Source: an uncultured Collinsella sp. (GTDB lineage: Bacteria > Actinomycetota > Coriobacteriia > Coriobacteriales > Coriobacteriaceae). Taken from it: a DNA stretch of 64,000 nucleotides. The translations under genes were made by a program, and so were the position numbers. How positions within the stretch are numbered: the first letter of the stretch is position 1; every line of letters starts with the position of its first letter. Under the pieces are notes generated by a model. It saw only the letters and a list, made by a program, of their open reading frames with translations, was not told where the DNA came from and did not search any database. The DNA lies in the NCBI GenBank assembly GCA_902493895.1, contig CABUQW010000003.1, forward strand, positions 1 through 64,000, in the 5' to 3' direction. Shown in pieces: positions 51,456 through 60,026 of this stretch.

Positions 51456-51638
51456 ATGGGTCGCTTCGAAGTCGTTTTGTCGCGCTCGGTCTGCACCTTG
51501 GATAAGAAGGAGTTCGTCGAGCACTCCGATCCGGAGCGCACGCGCGCCAACATCCCGCTGTTCCAGCAGGGCATCATGATACAGCAGCTCAACTCCGAGA
51601 AGCTCGTGGTCGAGACCATGGTGAAGTTCTGCGGCTAG
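51456..51638 (+). pseudogene. short frame of unknown origin, possible gene remnant
   Basis: Frame MGRFEVVLSRSVCTLDKKEF continues to ...LVVETMVKFCG-stop, 60 codons. It has biased codons and a well-formed C-terminal-like amphipathic helix, yet no ribosome site. I do not recognise the parent family. It could be the end of a lost gene or a small protein. Confidence 0.35.
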
Positions 51639-51731
51639 TAATTACTGCATTACATATTCTGTTGTCACCTGGGAGGCTTGTTTTTGCGGGCCTCTTTGTG
51701 TTGCTATGGAGCCCTGGCCTGTCGATAAACA

Positions 51732-51765
51732 AAGCGCCCGCTTGCCGGGGAGCAAGCGGGCGCTT
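51732..51765 (-). terminator. terminator of the kinase operon
   Basis: AAGCGCCCGCTTGC pairs with GCAAGCGGGCGCTT around CGGGGA. On the minus strand the stem is followed by TGTTTATCG. Confidence 0.75.
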
Positions 51766-51815
51766 CTGAGCGAATATGTTTGCGGCGAGAGCCGTAATGA
51801 GCGGTGAGGTGGCGA

Positions 51816-53777
51816 CTAGTTGGTCGTACCGGAATCGTCGCCCGTGCCCGTGCCCGTGCCCGAGCCCGAGCCAGAAAGTGCGACCGTCAGCGTAATCGTG
51901 CTGTCGGTGGACTGCTTGCCGGTGGGGGAGACGCCCGTAACGGTGGCATCCTCGTTACCGCTTACGGGATTGCCGTTCTGGTCACAGAAGCCGATGTTAT
52001 AGAAACCGGCGTTGTTGAGCGCGGTGACGGCGGCGGAGATGCTCTTGCCGTACAGGTTGCCCGGAACACTGGCCTTGCCGGACTTCTTGGCAATGACGAC
52101 GGTAATCGTGGCGCCGGGCTTCTGCTTGCCGCTGGGGTTCCAGCTGATCACGGTGCCCTCGGTAACCGAGTCGTTCTCCTGGTAGCTCACGTCGACGCCA
52201 AAGCCTGCCATATCGAGGGCGTTGCGCGCCTGGGCCTCGGTCATGTCGGTCAGGTCGGGGACGGACGTGGTATCCGGGCCGCCCGAGACCTTGTACGAGA
52301 TGGTCGTGCCTTTCTCGACTTCCTTACCGGCTCCGGTGCCCTGCTCAAAGACCTGGCCCTCATCGGCCTCATTGGCCTCCTCGGAGGCGTTGCCCTTCAG
52401 GCCAACGCTTGCCAGCGCGGCCTCGGCCTGGTCTTTGGTCAGGCCGACAAGCTGGGGAACCTCAACCTTCTCGGAGGGCTTGGGGCCCTTGGAGATTACC
52501 AGGTTCACCTTGGTTCCCTTGGCCTTCTTGGTGTTGCCGTTGGGCGTCTGCTCGGCGACCTTGCCCTCGTCGACATCGTCGTTGTAGCTTTGGTCGATGG
52601 TGCCGACCTCGAGGCCGGCTTCCTTGATCAGCTCGACGGCAGTCTGCTGGTCCTTGCCCAGCACATCGGGCACGGTGACCTGCTCGCCGCCAAAGAGTCC
52701 TGTGGCAAAGGCCACCACGATGCCGATGACGGCAACGGCTGCCACCACGGCGGCGATGATCTTGTTCTTGTTGGATTTGGGCTTTTCGACCTCGTAGGAG
52801 CCGGTGGAGCCCGAAACCGAGCTACGGGCGGTATTTTGGCCGCTCACGCCCGAGACGGGACGCACCATGGCGCGCGTCTGATCGGAAAGCTCGCGAGTCT
52901 TGGTGGCGCCCAGCTCACCGGGGGCACCGATGATGCGCGTGGGCTCCGAGACGTTGACGGCACGGCCCGACAGGTAGCTGTTGAGCACCTGACGCAGCTC
53001 GTCGGCGGTCTGGAAGCGGTTTGCCGGGTCTTTCTCCATGCACTTGAGGATGATGCGCTCAAGGTCGGCGTCGACACCGGAGTTGATCTGGCTCGGCGGA
53101 ATAGGCAGCTCGTTGACCTGCTTGAGTGCGACCGAGATAGCGTCGTCACCGTCAAAGGGAACGCGGCCGGTGGCGCACTCGTACATCACGACGCCCAGCG
53201 AGTAGATATCCGAGGTGGGGCCGAGGTCCTGACCGCGGGTCTGCTCGGGGCTGACGTAGTGAGCGGTTCCCAGCACGTTGTTGTCTTGCGTGAGGTGGCT
53301 GTTCTTGGCGCGCGCGATGCCAAAGTCCATCACCTTGATGTTGCCGTCGGGCAGCACCATGATGTTCTGCGGCTTAATGTCGCGGTGGATGATCTCGTGC
53401 TTGTGGGCGACCGAAAGCGCGGAGCTAATCTGCGAGCCGATCTGGGCGACCTTCTTGGGGTCGAGGGCGCCGTGGCTCTTGATGCCGCTCTTAAGGTCGG
53501 TGCCGCGCAGGTACTCCATGACGATGTAATAGGTGTCGCCGTCCTTGCCCCAATCGTAGACGCCCACGATATAGGGGGAGGAGAGACCGGCTGCTGCCTG
53601 GGCCTCCTGCTTAAAGCGTGCGGCGAAGGTTGCGTCGCCAGCATACTGCGGCAGCATAATCTTGACGGCTACCGTGCGGTCGAGGACCTGGTCCTGTGCA
53701 CGGTAGACGGTCGCCATGCCGCCTGTCCCCACCTTATCCTTGAGGAGGTATCTTCCCCCGAGGACCCTCTGTTCCAT
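51816..53777 (-). CDS. pknB: PASTA-domain Ser/Thr protein kinase (PknB-like)
   Basis: Membrane kinase that senses muropeptides or lipid II and phosphorylates cell-wall and division proteins. The kinase domain (5-270) has VGTGGMATVYRA, VAVKIM, IIHRDIKPQNIM, MDFGIAR and GTAHYVSPEQTRG. The membrane helix is IIAAVVAAVAVIGIVVAFATG near 345. Four PASTA repeats follow (starting VTVPDVLG, VEVPQLVG, TSVPDLTD, ASVPGNLY). The Gly/Ser/Thr tail is encoded by a 6-bp tandem repeat (51840-51873). The ATG at 53777 follows AGGAGCAGGA. It is last in an operon of kinase, FHA, FHA, PP2C, SEDS-PBP and kinase. Confidence 0.95.
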   Translation of the reverse strand: MEQRVLGGRYLLKDKVGTGGMATVYRAQDQVLDRTVAVKIMLPQYAGDATFAARFKQEAQAAAGLSSPYIVGVYDWGKDGDTYYIVMEYLRGTDLKSGIKSHGALDPKKVAQIGSQISSALSVAHKHEIIHRDIKPQNIMVLPDGNIKVMDFGIARAKNSHLTQDNNVLGTAHYVSPEQTRGQDLGPTSDIYSLGVVMYECATGRVPFDGDDAISVALKQVNELPIPPSQINSGVDADLERIILKCMEKDPANRFQTADELRQVLNSYLSGRAVNVSEPTRIIGAPGELGATKTRELSDQTRAMVRPVSGVSGQNTARSSVSGSTGSYEVEKPKSNKNKIIAAVVAAVAVIGIVVAFATGLFGGEQVTVPDVLGKDQQTAVELIKEAGLEVGTIDQSYNDDVDEGKVAEQTPNGNTKKAKGTKVNLVISKGPKPSEKVEVPQLVGLTKDQAEAALASVGLKGNASEEANEADEGQVFEQGTGAGKEVEKGTTISYKVSGGPDTTSVPDLTDMTEAQARNALDMAGFGVDVSYQENDSVTEGTVISWNPSGKQKPGATITVVIAKKSGKASVPGNLYGKSISAAVTALNNAGFYNIGFCDQNGNPVSGNEDATVTGVSPTGKQSTDSTITLTVALSGSGSGTGTGTGDDSGTTN

Positions 53778-53909
53778 TCCTGCTCCTAACATAACTATTC
53801 GCTCAACGATGTGTGTAGTACCTACGATGTGGCCGCTGGGGCCGTGTGGCGCGTTGCCGCTAACTCTTCGGCCGCGGCGCGCCTCGGGTGTCCGATTCGA
53901 TCATGGGCA

Positions 53910-56780
53910 TCACGCTCCCTGTGCGGCAAGCGCCGCGGTCAGGACGATGCCGGCGATCTTGGCGGCCTTGACGTCATGCTTGTCGTAATCCTCTAAGGCC
54001 ACCGAGATGGCGACTGTGGGTGAATCGTAAGGTGCAAAGCCAACGAACATCGAATTGACGTTGGTGCCGCCAATCTCGGCCGAGCCGGTCTTGCCGGCGA
54101 CCTTGACGCCGGGGATCTGGGCATCGGTGCCGGTGCCGGACTGGACGACGGCAAGCATGGCCTGCTTGACCTGGTCGGCCGTGGCGGAGCTGACGGCCTG
54201 ACCCAGCGAGCGGGACTGCGTGGTCTTGACCACGGTTCCGTCCGGGGCGAGTACCTGGGCTACAAAGTACGGGTCCATGACCACGCCGCTGTTAGCGATG
54301 GCGGCGGCAATCACGGCGTTTTGCATGACGGTGGTCTGCGGGCCGGGCGTGTGGTCCATGCCGACAGGCTGGCCGGCGCCGGCCCAGGCGGTCTCCCACT
54401 CGGTCATGAGCGACGGGTCGGCCATGATGGAGGCCGCGGAGGTCAGGTCCTGGCCGAGCTTTTGGCCATAGCCAAAGGCGTTGGCAAACTGCACGAGCGT
54501 GTTTGCGCCAACTTCGTTTGCCACCTGGCCAAAGACGACGTTGGAGGACACGGCAAAGGCCTGCTGCAGGCTGATGGTGCCGTAGCTCTCGTTGGCATAG
54601 TTGGTGACCGGTGCGTTGCCGATGTCCATGGAGCCGGGCGCCTGGTAGGTGCTGGTAAGGCTGGCGGTACCGGTCTCGAGTGCCGCGGAAAGCGTAACGA
54701 CCTTAAACGTTGAGCCCGGCGTGTACAGCGCGTCCATGGCGCGATTGTACATGGAGCCGTCCTCGCCGCCGCCCGTCTGCAGCAGAGCATCGATGTTGGT
54801 GTTGTCGTATGTGGGCGAGCTGGCACATGCGAGAACCGCGCCGGTACGCGGGTCGATGACCACTACAGCGCCCTTAAAGCCCTTGAGTGCCTGCTCGGCC
54901 GCCGTCTGGATGCGCGAGTCGATGGTGAGCTTGGCGGTGTTGCCCGGCTGGGTCTGGCCCGCGAGCGACGCGATGGCGTTGTTCCAGCTGGAGTAGTCCT
55001 TAGAACCGGTGAGCGTGTCGTTCATGACGCTCTCGATGGCGGTGGTGCCATACTGCTGGCTCACGTAGCCAACCACGTGTGCTGCCAGGTTACCGTTGGG
55101 GTAGGAGCGTACGTAGGTGCCGTCCTCCTGCTGCAGCGACTCGGCCAGCGTCACGCCGTCGGACGTGATGATGGAGCCGCGCTGGATGTACTTGGAGCGG
55201 GCGATGGTGTGGTTGTTGGTCGGCATGTCTTGATAGTCCTTGGCCTTAATGACCTGGACATAGGTGAGGTTGCCGATAAGGATGGCGAACAGCGCCGTAA
55301 AGGCGAGCACCGCGCGGGTTAGACGGTTGGCGAGCGCCACGCGGCCGAGCACACCGGATTCAGGCGTGTCGAGCAGGCGACGGCGCATGCGCGAGCCGAC
55401 GGAATGGCTGCCGCTGCCGTAGGAAGACGAGGTGGCAAAGCGCGTGCCCGTCGGGGCGGCGGCAGATGCGACCTGATCATCGGTGATGGCGGCCATGGTG
55501 CCGGTGCCGGTAAGCTCGGCCTCGCGTCCGGTCGCCTCGTCACCGGCGCGCAGCAGGAGCGCGACGATGATAAAGCTCGCCAGCAAAGAGGAGCCGCCCT
55601 GGCTCATAAAGGGCAGGGTGACGCCGGTCAGCGGGATTAGGCGGGTTACGCCGCCAACGATCAAGAAGGCCTGGAAGCTGATGGCTGCCGTAAGACCGGT
55701 GGCGCTAAAGGCGGCAAGGTCGGACTTTGCGCGGGCAGCTGTGGTCAGGCCGCGAACGGCAAAGAGCATAAACAGGATGAGCACGGCGCCGCCGCCCAAA
55801 AGGCCCATCTCCTCGCCGATAGCCGAGAAGATAAAGTCGGACTCGACGACAGGGATGTTGTTGGCCATGCCGTTGCCGATGCCAACACCGACCAGACCGC
55901 CATCGGCAAGCGAGAAGAGCGACTGGACGATCTGGTAGCCCTGGCCCTGGGCGTCCTTAAACGGATCGAGCCAAACCTGGAAACGCACCTGAACGTGAGA
56001 CAGGAACTTGTAGGCGCCCACGGCTCCAACGGCTAAGAGCGCAAGGCCGATAACGACATACGAAAAGCGCCCCGTGGCAACGTAGAGCATCAGCAAGAAG
56101 ATGGTGTAGAACAGCACGGCCGAACCCAGGTCGCGTTCGAAGACGACGACGAGCAGGCACACACCCCACACGGCAAACAGCGGCAGCAGCAGTCGCAGGC
56201 GAGGGATCTTAAAGCCCAGGATCTTGCGGTTGGAGATGGAGAGCAGCTCGCGGTTCTCGGCCAGGTACCCGGCCAGGAACAGCACGATAAAGACCTTGGC
56301 GAACTCGCCGGGCTGGATGGTAAAGCCCGCGATGCGAATCCACAGCTTGGAGCCCGAGATCGTGGTGCCGATAAAGATAGGCAGCATCAGCAGAATGATG
56401 CCGATGATGCCAAAGGTGTACTTGTAGCGCATGACTACGTCGAGGTTTTTGACCAGTGCGAGCGTTCCCACCATGAGCGCCACCGAGACAAACAGGATGA
56501 TGAGCTGTGAGATGGCGAGAGCGGGGGCGAGACGCGTCACGAACGTGATGCCGATGCCCGAAAGTATAAATACGATGGGTAGGATGGCGGGGTCGGCGCC
56601 GGGCGCCAAGATGCGCACGGCGATATGTGCCGCAGCGAAGGCGGCAAAGAGGCCGATCGGCACGGCGAGCGTCTCAAAGGAGATGGCGGCGCCCGCGGTG
56701 AGCACGTACATCGCATACAGCAGGATGACGGGGAACGCCGAGGCGATGAGCAAGAGCAGCTCGGTGTTGCGGCGACTCAT
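53910..56780 (-). CDS. SEDS glycosyltransferase fused to class B penicillin-binding protein
   Basis: One uninterrupted 956-codon frame. Residues 1-430 form a RodA/FtsW SEDS protein with about ten to twelve membrane helices, GSKLWIRIAGFTIQPGEFAKVF, FERDLGSAVLF (catalytic Asp region) and GVTLPFMSQGGSSLLASF near the end. After a linker (about 430-490), another membrane helix and a PBP2-like transpeptidase follow. It has NHTIARSKYIQRGSIITSDG, GSTFKVVTLSA (SxxK serine), AVSSNVVF (SxN) and VAGKTGSAEIGG (KTG). Polymerase and cross-linker, normally separate genes (rodA, pbpA), are thus one polypeptide. AAAGGGAG precedes the ATG at 56780. Confidence 0.92.
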   Translation of the reverse strand: MSRRNTELLLLIASAFPVILLYAMYVLTAGAAISFETLAVPIGLFAAFAAAHIAVRILAPGADPAILPIVFILSGIGITFVTRLAPALAISQLIILFVSVALMVGTLALVKNLDVVMRYKYTFGIIGIILLMLPIFIGTTISGSKLWIRIAGFTIQPGEFAKVFIVLFLAGYLAENRELLSISNRKILGFKIPRLRLLLPLFAVWGVCLLVVVFERDLGSAVLFYTIFLLMLYVATGRFSYVVIGLALLAVGAVGAYKFLSHVQVRFQVWLDPFKDAQGQGYQIVQSLFSLADGGLVGVGIGNGMANNIPVVESDFIFSAIGEEMGLLGGGAVLILFMLFAVRGLTTAARAKSDLAAFSATGLTAAISFQAFLIVGGVTRLIPLTGVTLPFMSQGGSSLLASFIIVALLLRAGDEATGREAELTGTGTMAAITDDQVASAAAPTGTRFATSSSYGSGSHSVGSRMRRRLLDTPESGVLGRVALANRLTRAVLAFTALFAILIGNLTYVQVIKAKDYQDMPTNNHTIARSKYIQRGSIITSDGVTLAESLQQEDGTYVRSYPNGNLAAHVVGYVSQQYGTTAIESVMNDTLTGSKDYSSWNNAIASLAGQTQPGNTAKLTIDSRIQTAAEQALKGFKGAVVVIDPRTGAVLACASSPTYDNTNIDALLQTGGGEDGSMYNRAMDALYTPGSTFKVVTLSAALETGTASLTSTYQAPGSMDIGNAPVTNYANESYGTISLQQAFAVSSNVVFGQVANEVGANTLVQFANAFGYGQKLGQDLTSAASIMADPSLMTEWETAWAGAGQPVGMDHTPGPQTTVMQNAVIAAAIANSGVVMDPYFVAQVLAPDGTVVKTTQSRSLGQAVSSATADQVKQAMLAVVQSGTGTDAQIPGVKVAGKTGSAEIGGTNVNSMFVGFAPYDSPTVAISVALEDYDKHDVKAAKIAGIVLTAALAAQGA

Positions 56781-56796
56781 AAGCGGCACTCCCTTT

Positions 56797-58596
56797 CTAG
56801 TTCTTTTCGGAGGCTTCGGCCTCGGCGGACTGTTCGGCGGTTTTCTCGGAATCTGATTCGGAGGTCGATCCCTGATTGGTGTTGTCGCGAATCGTTTGCG
56901 CGTCGATCACCTGGCGGGTCTGCTCCTCGTCGATCTGGTGGCGGTACTTGGATATCGTGTCCTGCGCATCGTCGACACTTGTTTGCGGAATGCCCGCCTT
57001 GAGTCGGTTTTGCGTGTCTTCGGGCAGGTCGGACAGCTTGATGCTGGTTTCGCTTTCGAGCCAGTGGAGCTTGAGTCCGAGCGGCTTGCCGGGCAGGCCG
57101 CGCCAGACGGCGACATTGCCCTGGTAGGTACCCAGGTAGTACGAGCCGGTGACACCCGTGTAGGCCCAGACGCCAGCTGCCAGCACAAAGACGAGGGCCA
57201 GGATGGCGGCGATAGTAATGTTGCGGCGACGCACGCGTTGCGCCTCGCGCATAACGCCATCGTCAACCAGGTCAACGACTACTACGGTCACGTTGTCGTG
57301 GCCGCCGGCGGCAAGCGCCGCGTCCACTAGGTTGTCGACGCAGATTTGCGCGGTTGAGGACTGCGTGGCGATGTTCTCGATATCGCTATCGGGAATCATG
57401 CTCGAAAGGCCGTCGGAGCACAGGATCAGACGGTCGCCTTCCTCGATATGCAGAGTGAAGTGGTCGGCATACATAGCGGGGTCCGAGCCCAGCGCGCGGG
57501 TGATGACCGAACGGTTGGGGTGGACGCGAGCCTCATCTGCCGTGATCTCGCCGGCGTCCACGAGCTCCTCCACGTAGGAGTGGTCGCGGGTCACGCGGAT
57601 GAGCGTGCCCTCGTGGAGCAGGTAGGCGCGAGAGTCACCCACGTGGGCGATGGCGAGCGTGTCGTTTTCGATATAGGCGCAAGTGGCTGTGCAGCCCATG
57701 CCGGGCTTGCCCAGGCCGTTCAAGGCGGCCTCGATTACGGCGGCGTTAGCAGCCTCGACGGCTGCCGCCAGGCGTGCGGCGTCGGCAGACTGAGGAGCTG
57801 TCTTGGCGATGGTCTCGACAGCGATAGAAGAGGCTACCTCGCCGGCGGCGTGACCGCCCATGCCGTCGCATACGCAAAAGAGCGGCGACTGCACCAGGTA
57901 GGAATCCTCATTGTGCGGGCGCACGCAGCCAACGTCAGAGCGGGCGCCCCACATGAGTTGCGTGGTGGTGCCGGCATCATAGGTCGAGTCGGTCTCGATG
58001 CGTTCCTCGGTCAGGGGCTCAAAGCTCATGGTCGACCCGGGGTCTTTGAGCTTGGCCTCAACGGCGGCAACGTCGATCTCTGCTGTGTCACCGGGAGAGA
58101 CGGTGTCGGTCTCGGCGTTTGATTCAGAATCGCCGGTGTCCGGGGAGCCGGGCTCCTCGGACACGCGGGCGGTCGACTCGTCGTCTTGCGGGCTGACGTC
58201 TATAGGCTCGGGCGCCGGCGTAGACGCGGGCGCAACCTCGGATGCCGGGGCTATGGGAAACGCCGGCGCGGCGGGCTCGGGTGCTGCAAACACCGCAGCG
58301 CTCTCGTTGATTGCCACGGCGACGGGCTCTGCAAAGTGAGCCGGCGCCGGGGTTGCTTCGGGCGCTGTGGGCTGCTCCGCAGCATGTGCGCCGATGGGCG
58401 CCGCTACGGCATCCCCTTCGTCCTCGTTATCGGCGAGATCCGAAATATCATGCGTTACATGCGAAAGAGGCAGGGAGAACACGGTGTCCTCGGGTTCCAC
58501 GGGTGCGGAGCCCGCCGGAGCGGCGTGGGCCGGCGCAGCTGTGGTGGCGGCCGGTGCCTCGGTCATAGTTGCGGACTTGTTCTCCTCGTCGATCAT
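56797..58596 (-). CDS. PP2C-family Ser/Thr phosphatase (PstP-like)
   Basis: Reverses the kinases' phosphorylation. At 599 residues it is long for PstP because of an N-terminal acidic, Ala/Pro-rich extension of about 210 residues, probably disordered. The phosphatase domain (about 215-450) has the metal-binding motifs RPHNEDSYLV, CDGMGGHAAGEVAS, HVGDSRAYLL, ILCSDGLSSMI and GGHDNVTVVVVD. A membrane helix (ITIAAILALVFVLAAGVWAY) and an outside tail follow. The ATG overlaps the preceding FHA gene's stop (ATGA). Confidence 0.92.
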   Translation of the reverse strand: MIDEENKSATMTEAPAATTAAPAHAAPAGSAPVEPEDTVFSLPLSHVTHDISDLADNEDEGDAVAAPIGAHAAEQPTAPEATPAPAHFAEPVAVAINESAAVFAAPEPAAPAFPIAPASEVAPASTPAPEPIDVSPQDDESTARVSEEPGSPDTGDSESNAETDTVSPGDTAEIDVAAVEAKLKDPGSTMSFEPLTEERIETDSTYDAGTTTQLMWGARSDVGCVRPHNEDSYLVQSPLFCVCDGMGGHAAGEVASSIAVETIAKTAPQSADAARLAAAVEAANAAVIEAALNGLGKPGMGCTATCAYIENDTLAIAHVGDSRAYLLHEGTLIRVTRDHSYVEELVDAGEITADEARVHPNRSVITRALGSDPAMYADHFTLHIEEGDRLILCSDGLSSMIPDSDIENIATQSSTAQICVDNLVDAALAAGGHDNVTVVVVDLVDDGVMREAQRVRRRNITIAAILALVFVLAAGVWAYTGVTGSYYLGTYQGNVAVWRGLPGKPLGLKLHWLESETSIKLSDLPEDTQNRLKAGIPQTSVDDAQDTISKYRHQIDEEQTRQVIDAQTIRDNTNQGSTSESDSEKTAEQSAEAEASEKN

Positions 58597-59009
58597 CGAC
58601 GGTTCACCTTCATGACCACGTCGCCAATCTGGACTTCGTCGCCCTCGCGCAGCGTTGCGGGCTCCACGAGCTGGCGGCCGTTGACGAGCGTGCCGTTAAG
58701 CGAGTTGAGGTCCTCGATGATGAGCGCCGGGCCCTGTAGCGAAAAGCGCGCATGCGAGGCCGAGACGAACGGTTCGTTGATGCAGATGTCCGAAGATGGC
58801 GAGCGACCGACGATGACGGGGCCGAGCATGTCTACGTGGATGCCGCGGATACCGCGCGGACCCTTGTCCACATCGATCGTCCAGATAGCCGAGTCGCGGC
58901 GCTGTCCACGCACAAGTCCCACGCCGGTCTTCATGACGGCGAACAGAAAGATATAGAGCAGGGCGACCAGGACGATGCGGCCTGCAAAAAGGACGATATC
59001 GATGTTCAT
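58593..59009 (-). CDS. FHA-domain membrane protein (FhaB-like)
   Basis: 138 residues. One N-terminal membrane helix (FAGRIVLVALLYIFLFAVM) is followed by a cytoplasmic FHA domain that binds phosphothreonine: VIVGRSPSSDICI, SASHARFSL, DLNSLNGTLVNG. It corresponds to FhaB/FipA of actinobacterial wall operons, which links kinase signals to peptidoglycan synthesis. The stop overlaps the PP2C start by four bases; it begins 6 bp after the upstream FHA gene. Confidence 0.9.
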   Translation of the reverse strand: MNIDIVLFAGRIVLVALLYIFLFAVMKTGVGLVRGQRRDSAIWTIDVDKGPRGIRGIHVDMLGPVIVGRSPSSDICINEPFVSASHARFSLQGPALIIEDLNSLNGTLVNGRQLVEPATLREGDEVQIGDVVMKVNRR

Positions 59010-59015
59010 AAGCGA

Positions 59016-60026
59016 CTATCCCCTAAATTCAAAGGTACTCAGGCCAAACGTCAGCAGATCGCCGTTGCGCAGCGGGCAGCGCGTAATGCGGCGGTTGTTG
59101 ACGAGCGTGCCGTTGGTGGAATTGAGATCCTCGATCGACCAATCCGAGCCCGTAAAGGTGAGCTGGGCGTGGCGGCGCGACACGTTGGGGTCGCGCAGGG
59201 CAATGTCGGAAACTGAGCGCTCGCGACCGATGGTCACCTGTGCGGAGGTGATGCTATGGCTCTCGCCGCTCACGACGTCGACGAGCTGGGCGAGCGGGCG
59301 CTGCGGGGCGCGAGTGCTCGCCATGTTGGAGGCGATACCGGCTGCGGCGCCTAGGCCCACGGCGGCACCGGTCGCGGCGGCTCCGCCCATGCCGGCAAGC
59401 GCGTCACGCGAGACGGTCTGCGGCACCGGGATGGGAGCGGCGGGGTCGGGGACGCTAGGCGCGAAGGGGTCTGCCACGGCAAGCGGGTCGGGAGCGGCGG
59501 CGCGAGGCGTCGGCTGCTGCTGGGGCATGGCGGCGGGGCGCTGCTGCTGCGGGGCGGCAAACTGCTGCTGGCCGGCGCGCGGGGCGCTGGCGGCACGGCT
59601 TGCCGCGGAGTTGTTCTGGCCCAGGCCGTTTTGATAGGCGCGCTCTTCTTCGTACAGGCGGCCGAGCGTGGGGGCATCGACGTTCTCGGCAAAGACCGAG
59701 AACTTGCCGGCACGCAGCTGCGGATCGATCATAAAGCGCACGAGGGGCTCGCCGACAAACACATAGCGGCGCTTTTCGGCCTGTGCCTTCACAAACTCGC
59801 GGACCTCGCGCGAAAGCTCGGGGTAGAACGGGGCGAGCATGGGATCGTCGTCGGCGGCGATAAGGATGGTATAGAGTGCCGGCGCCGTGTTGACGCCGTT
59901 GATCACCAGAGTCTGATCCTCCATGTCGCGAGCGGCCTGCTTGGCAAGCTTCTTAAAGGAGAACGGGGCACGGGTGGCACCGAAGATGCCGGCCACGTGG
60001 TCCTCGAAGATGTTCAGGAAGTTCAC
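59016..60026 (-). CDS. FhaA-like protein (DUF3662 plus FHA)
   Basis: 336 residues. The N-terminal DUF3662 domain (1-115; NIFEDHVAGIFGATRAPFSF...VFVGEPLVRFMIDPQLRAGKFSV) is typical of FhaA. A Gln/Pro/Ala-rich linker (130-225) and a C-terminal FHA domain (250-335: TIGRERSVSDIAL, NVSRRHAQL, DLNSTNGTLVNN) follow. FhaA proteins bind phosphorylated partners of the kinases and regulate peptidoglycan export and assembly. GTG start overlapping the upstream kinase stop (GTGA), fixing the reading of both. Confidence 0.9.
   Translation of the reverse strand: MNFLNIFEDHVAGIFGATRAPFSFKKLAKQAARDMEDQTLVINGVNTAPALYTILIAADDDPMLAPFYPELSREVREFVKAQAEKRRYVFVGEPLVRFMIDPQLRAGKFSVFAENVDAPTLGRLYEEERAYQNGLGQNNSAASRAASAPRAGQQQFAAPQQQRPAAMPQQQPTPRAAAPDPLAVADPFAPSVPDPAAPIPVPQTVSRDALAGMGGAAATGAAVGLGAAAGIASNMASTRAPQRPLAQLVDVVSGESHSITSAQVTIGRERSVSDIALRDPNVSRRHAQLTFTGSDWSIEDLNSTNGTLVNNRRITRCPLRNGDLLTFGLSTFEFRG

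Noticed and set aside
51804..53789. 661-codon plus-strand frame opposite the PASTA kinase
   Set aside because: The mirror of a kinase with complete motifs; His/Asp/Gly-rich nonsense composition.
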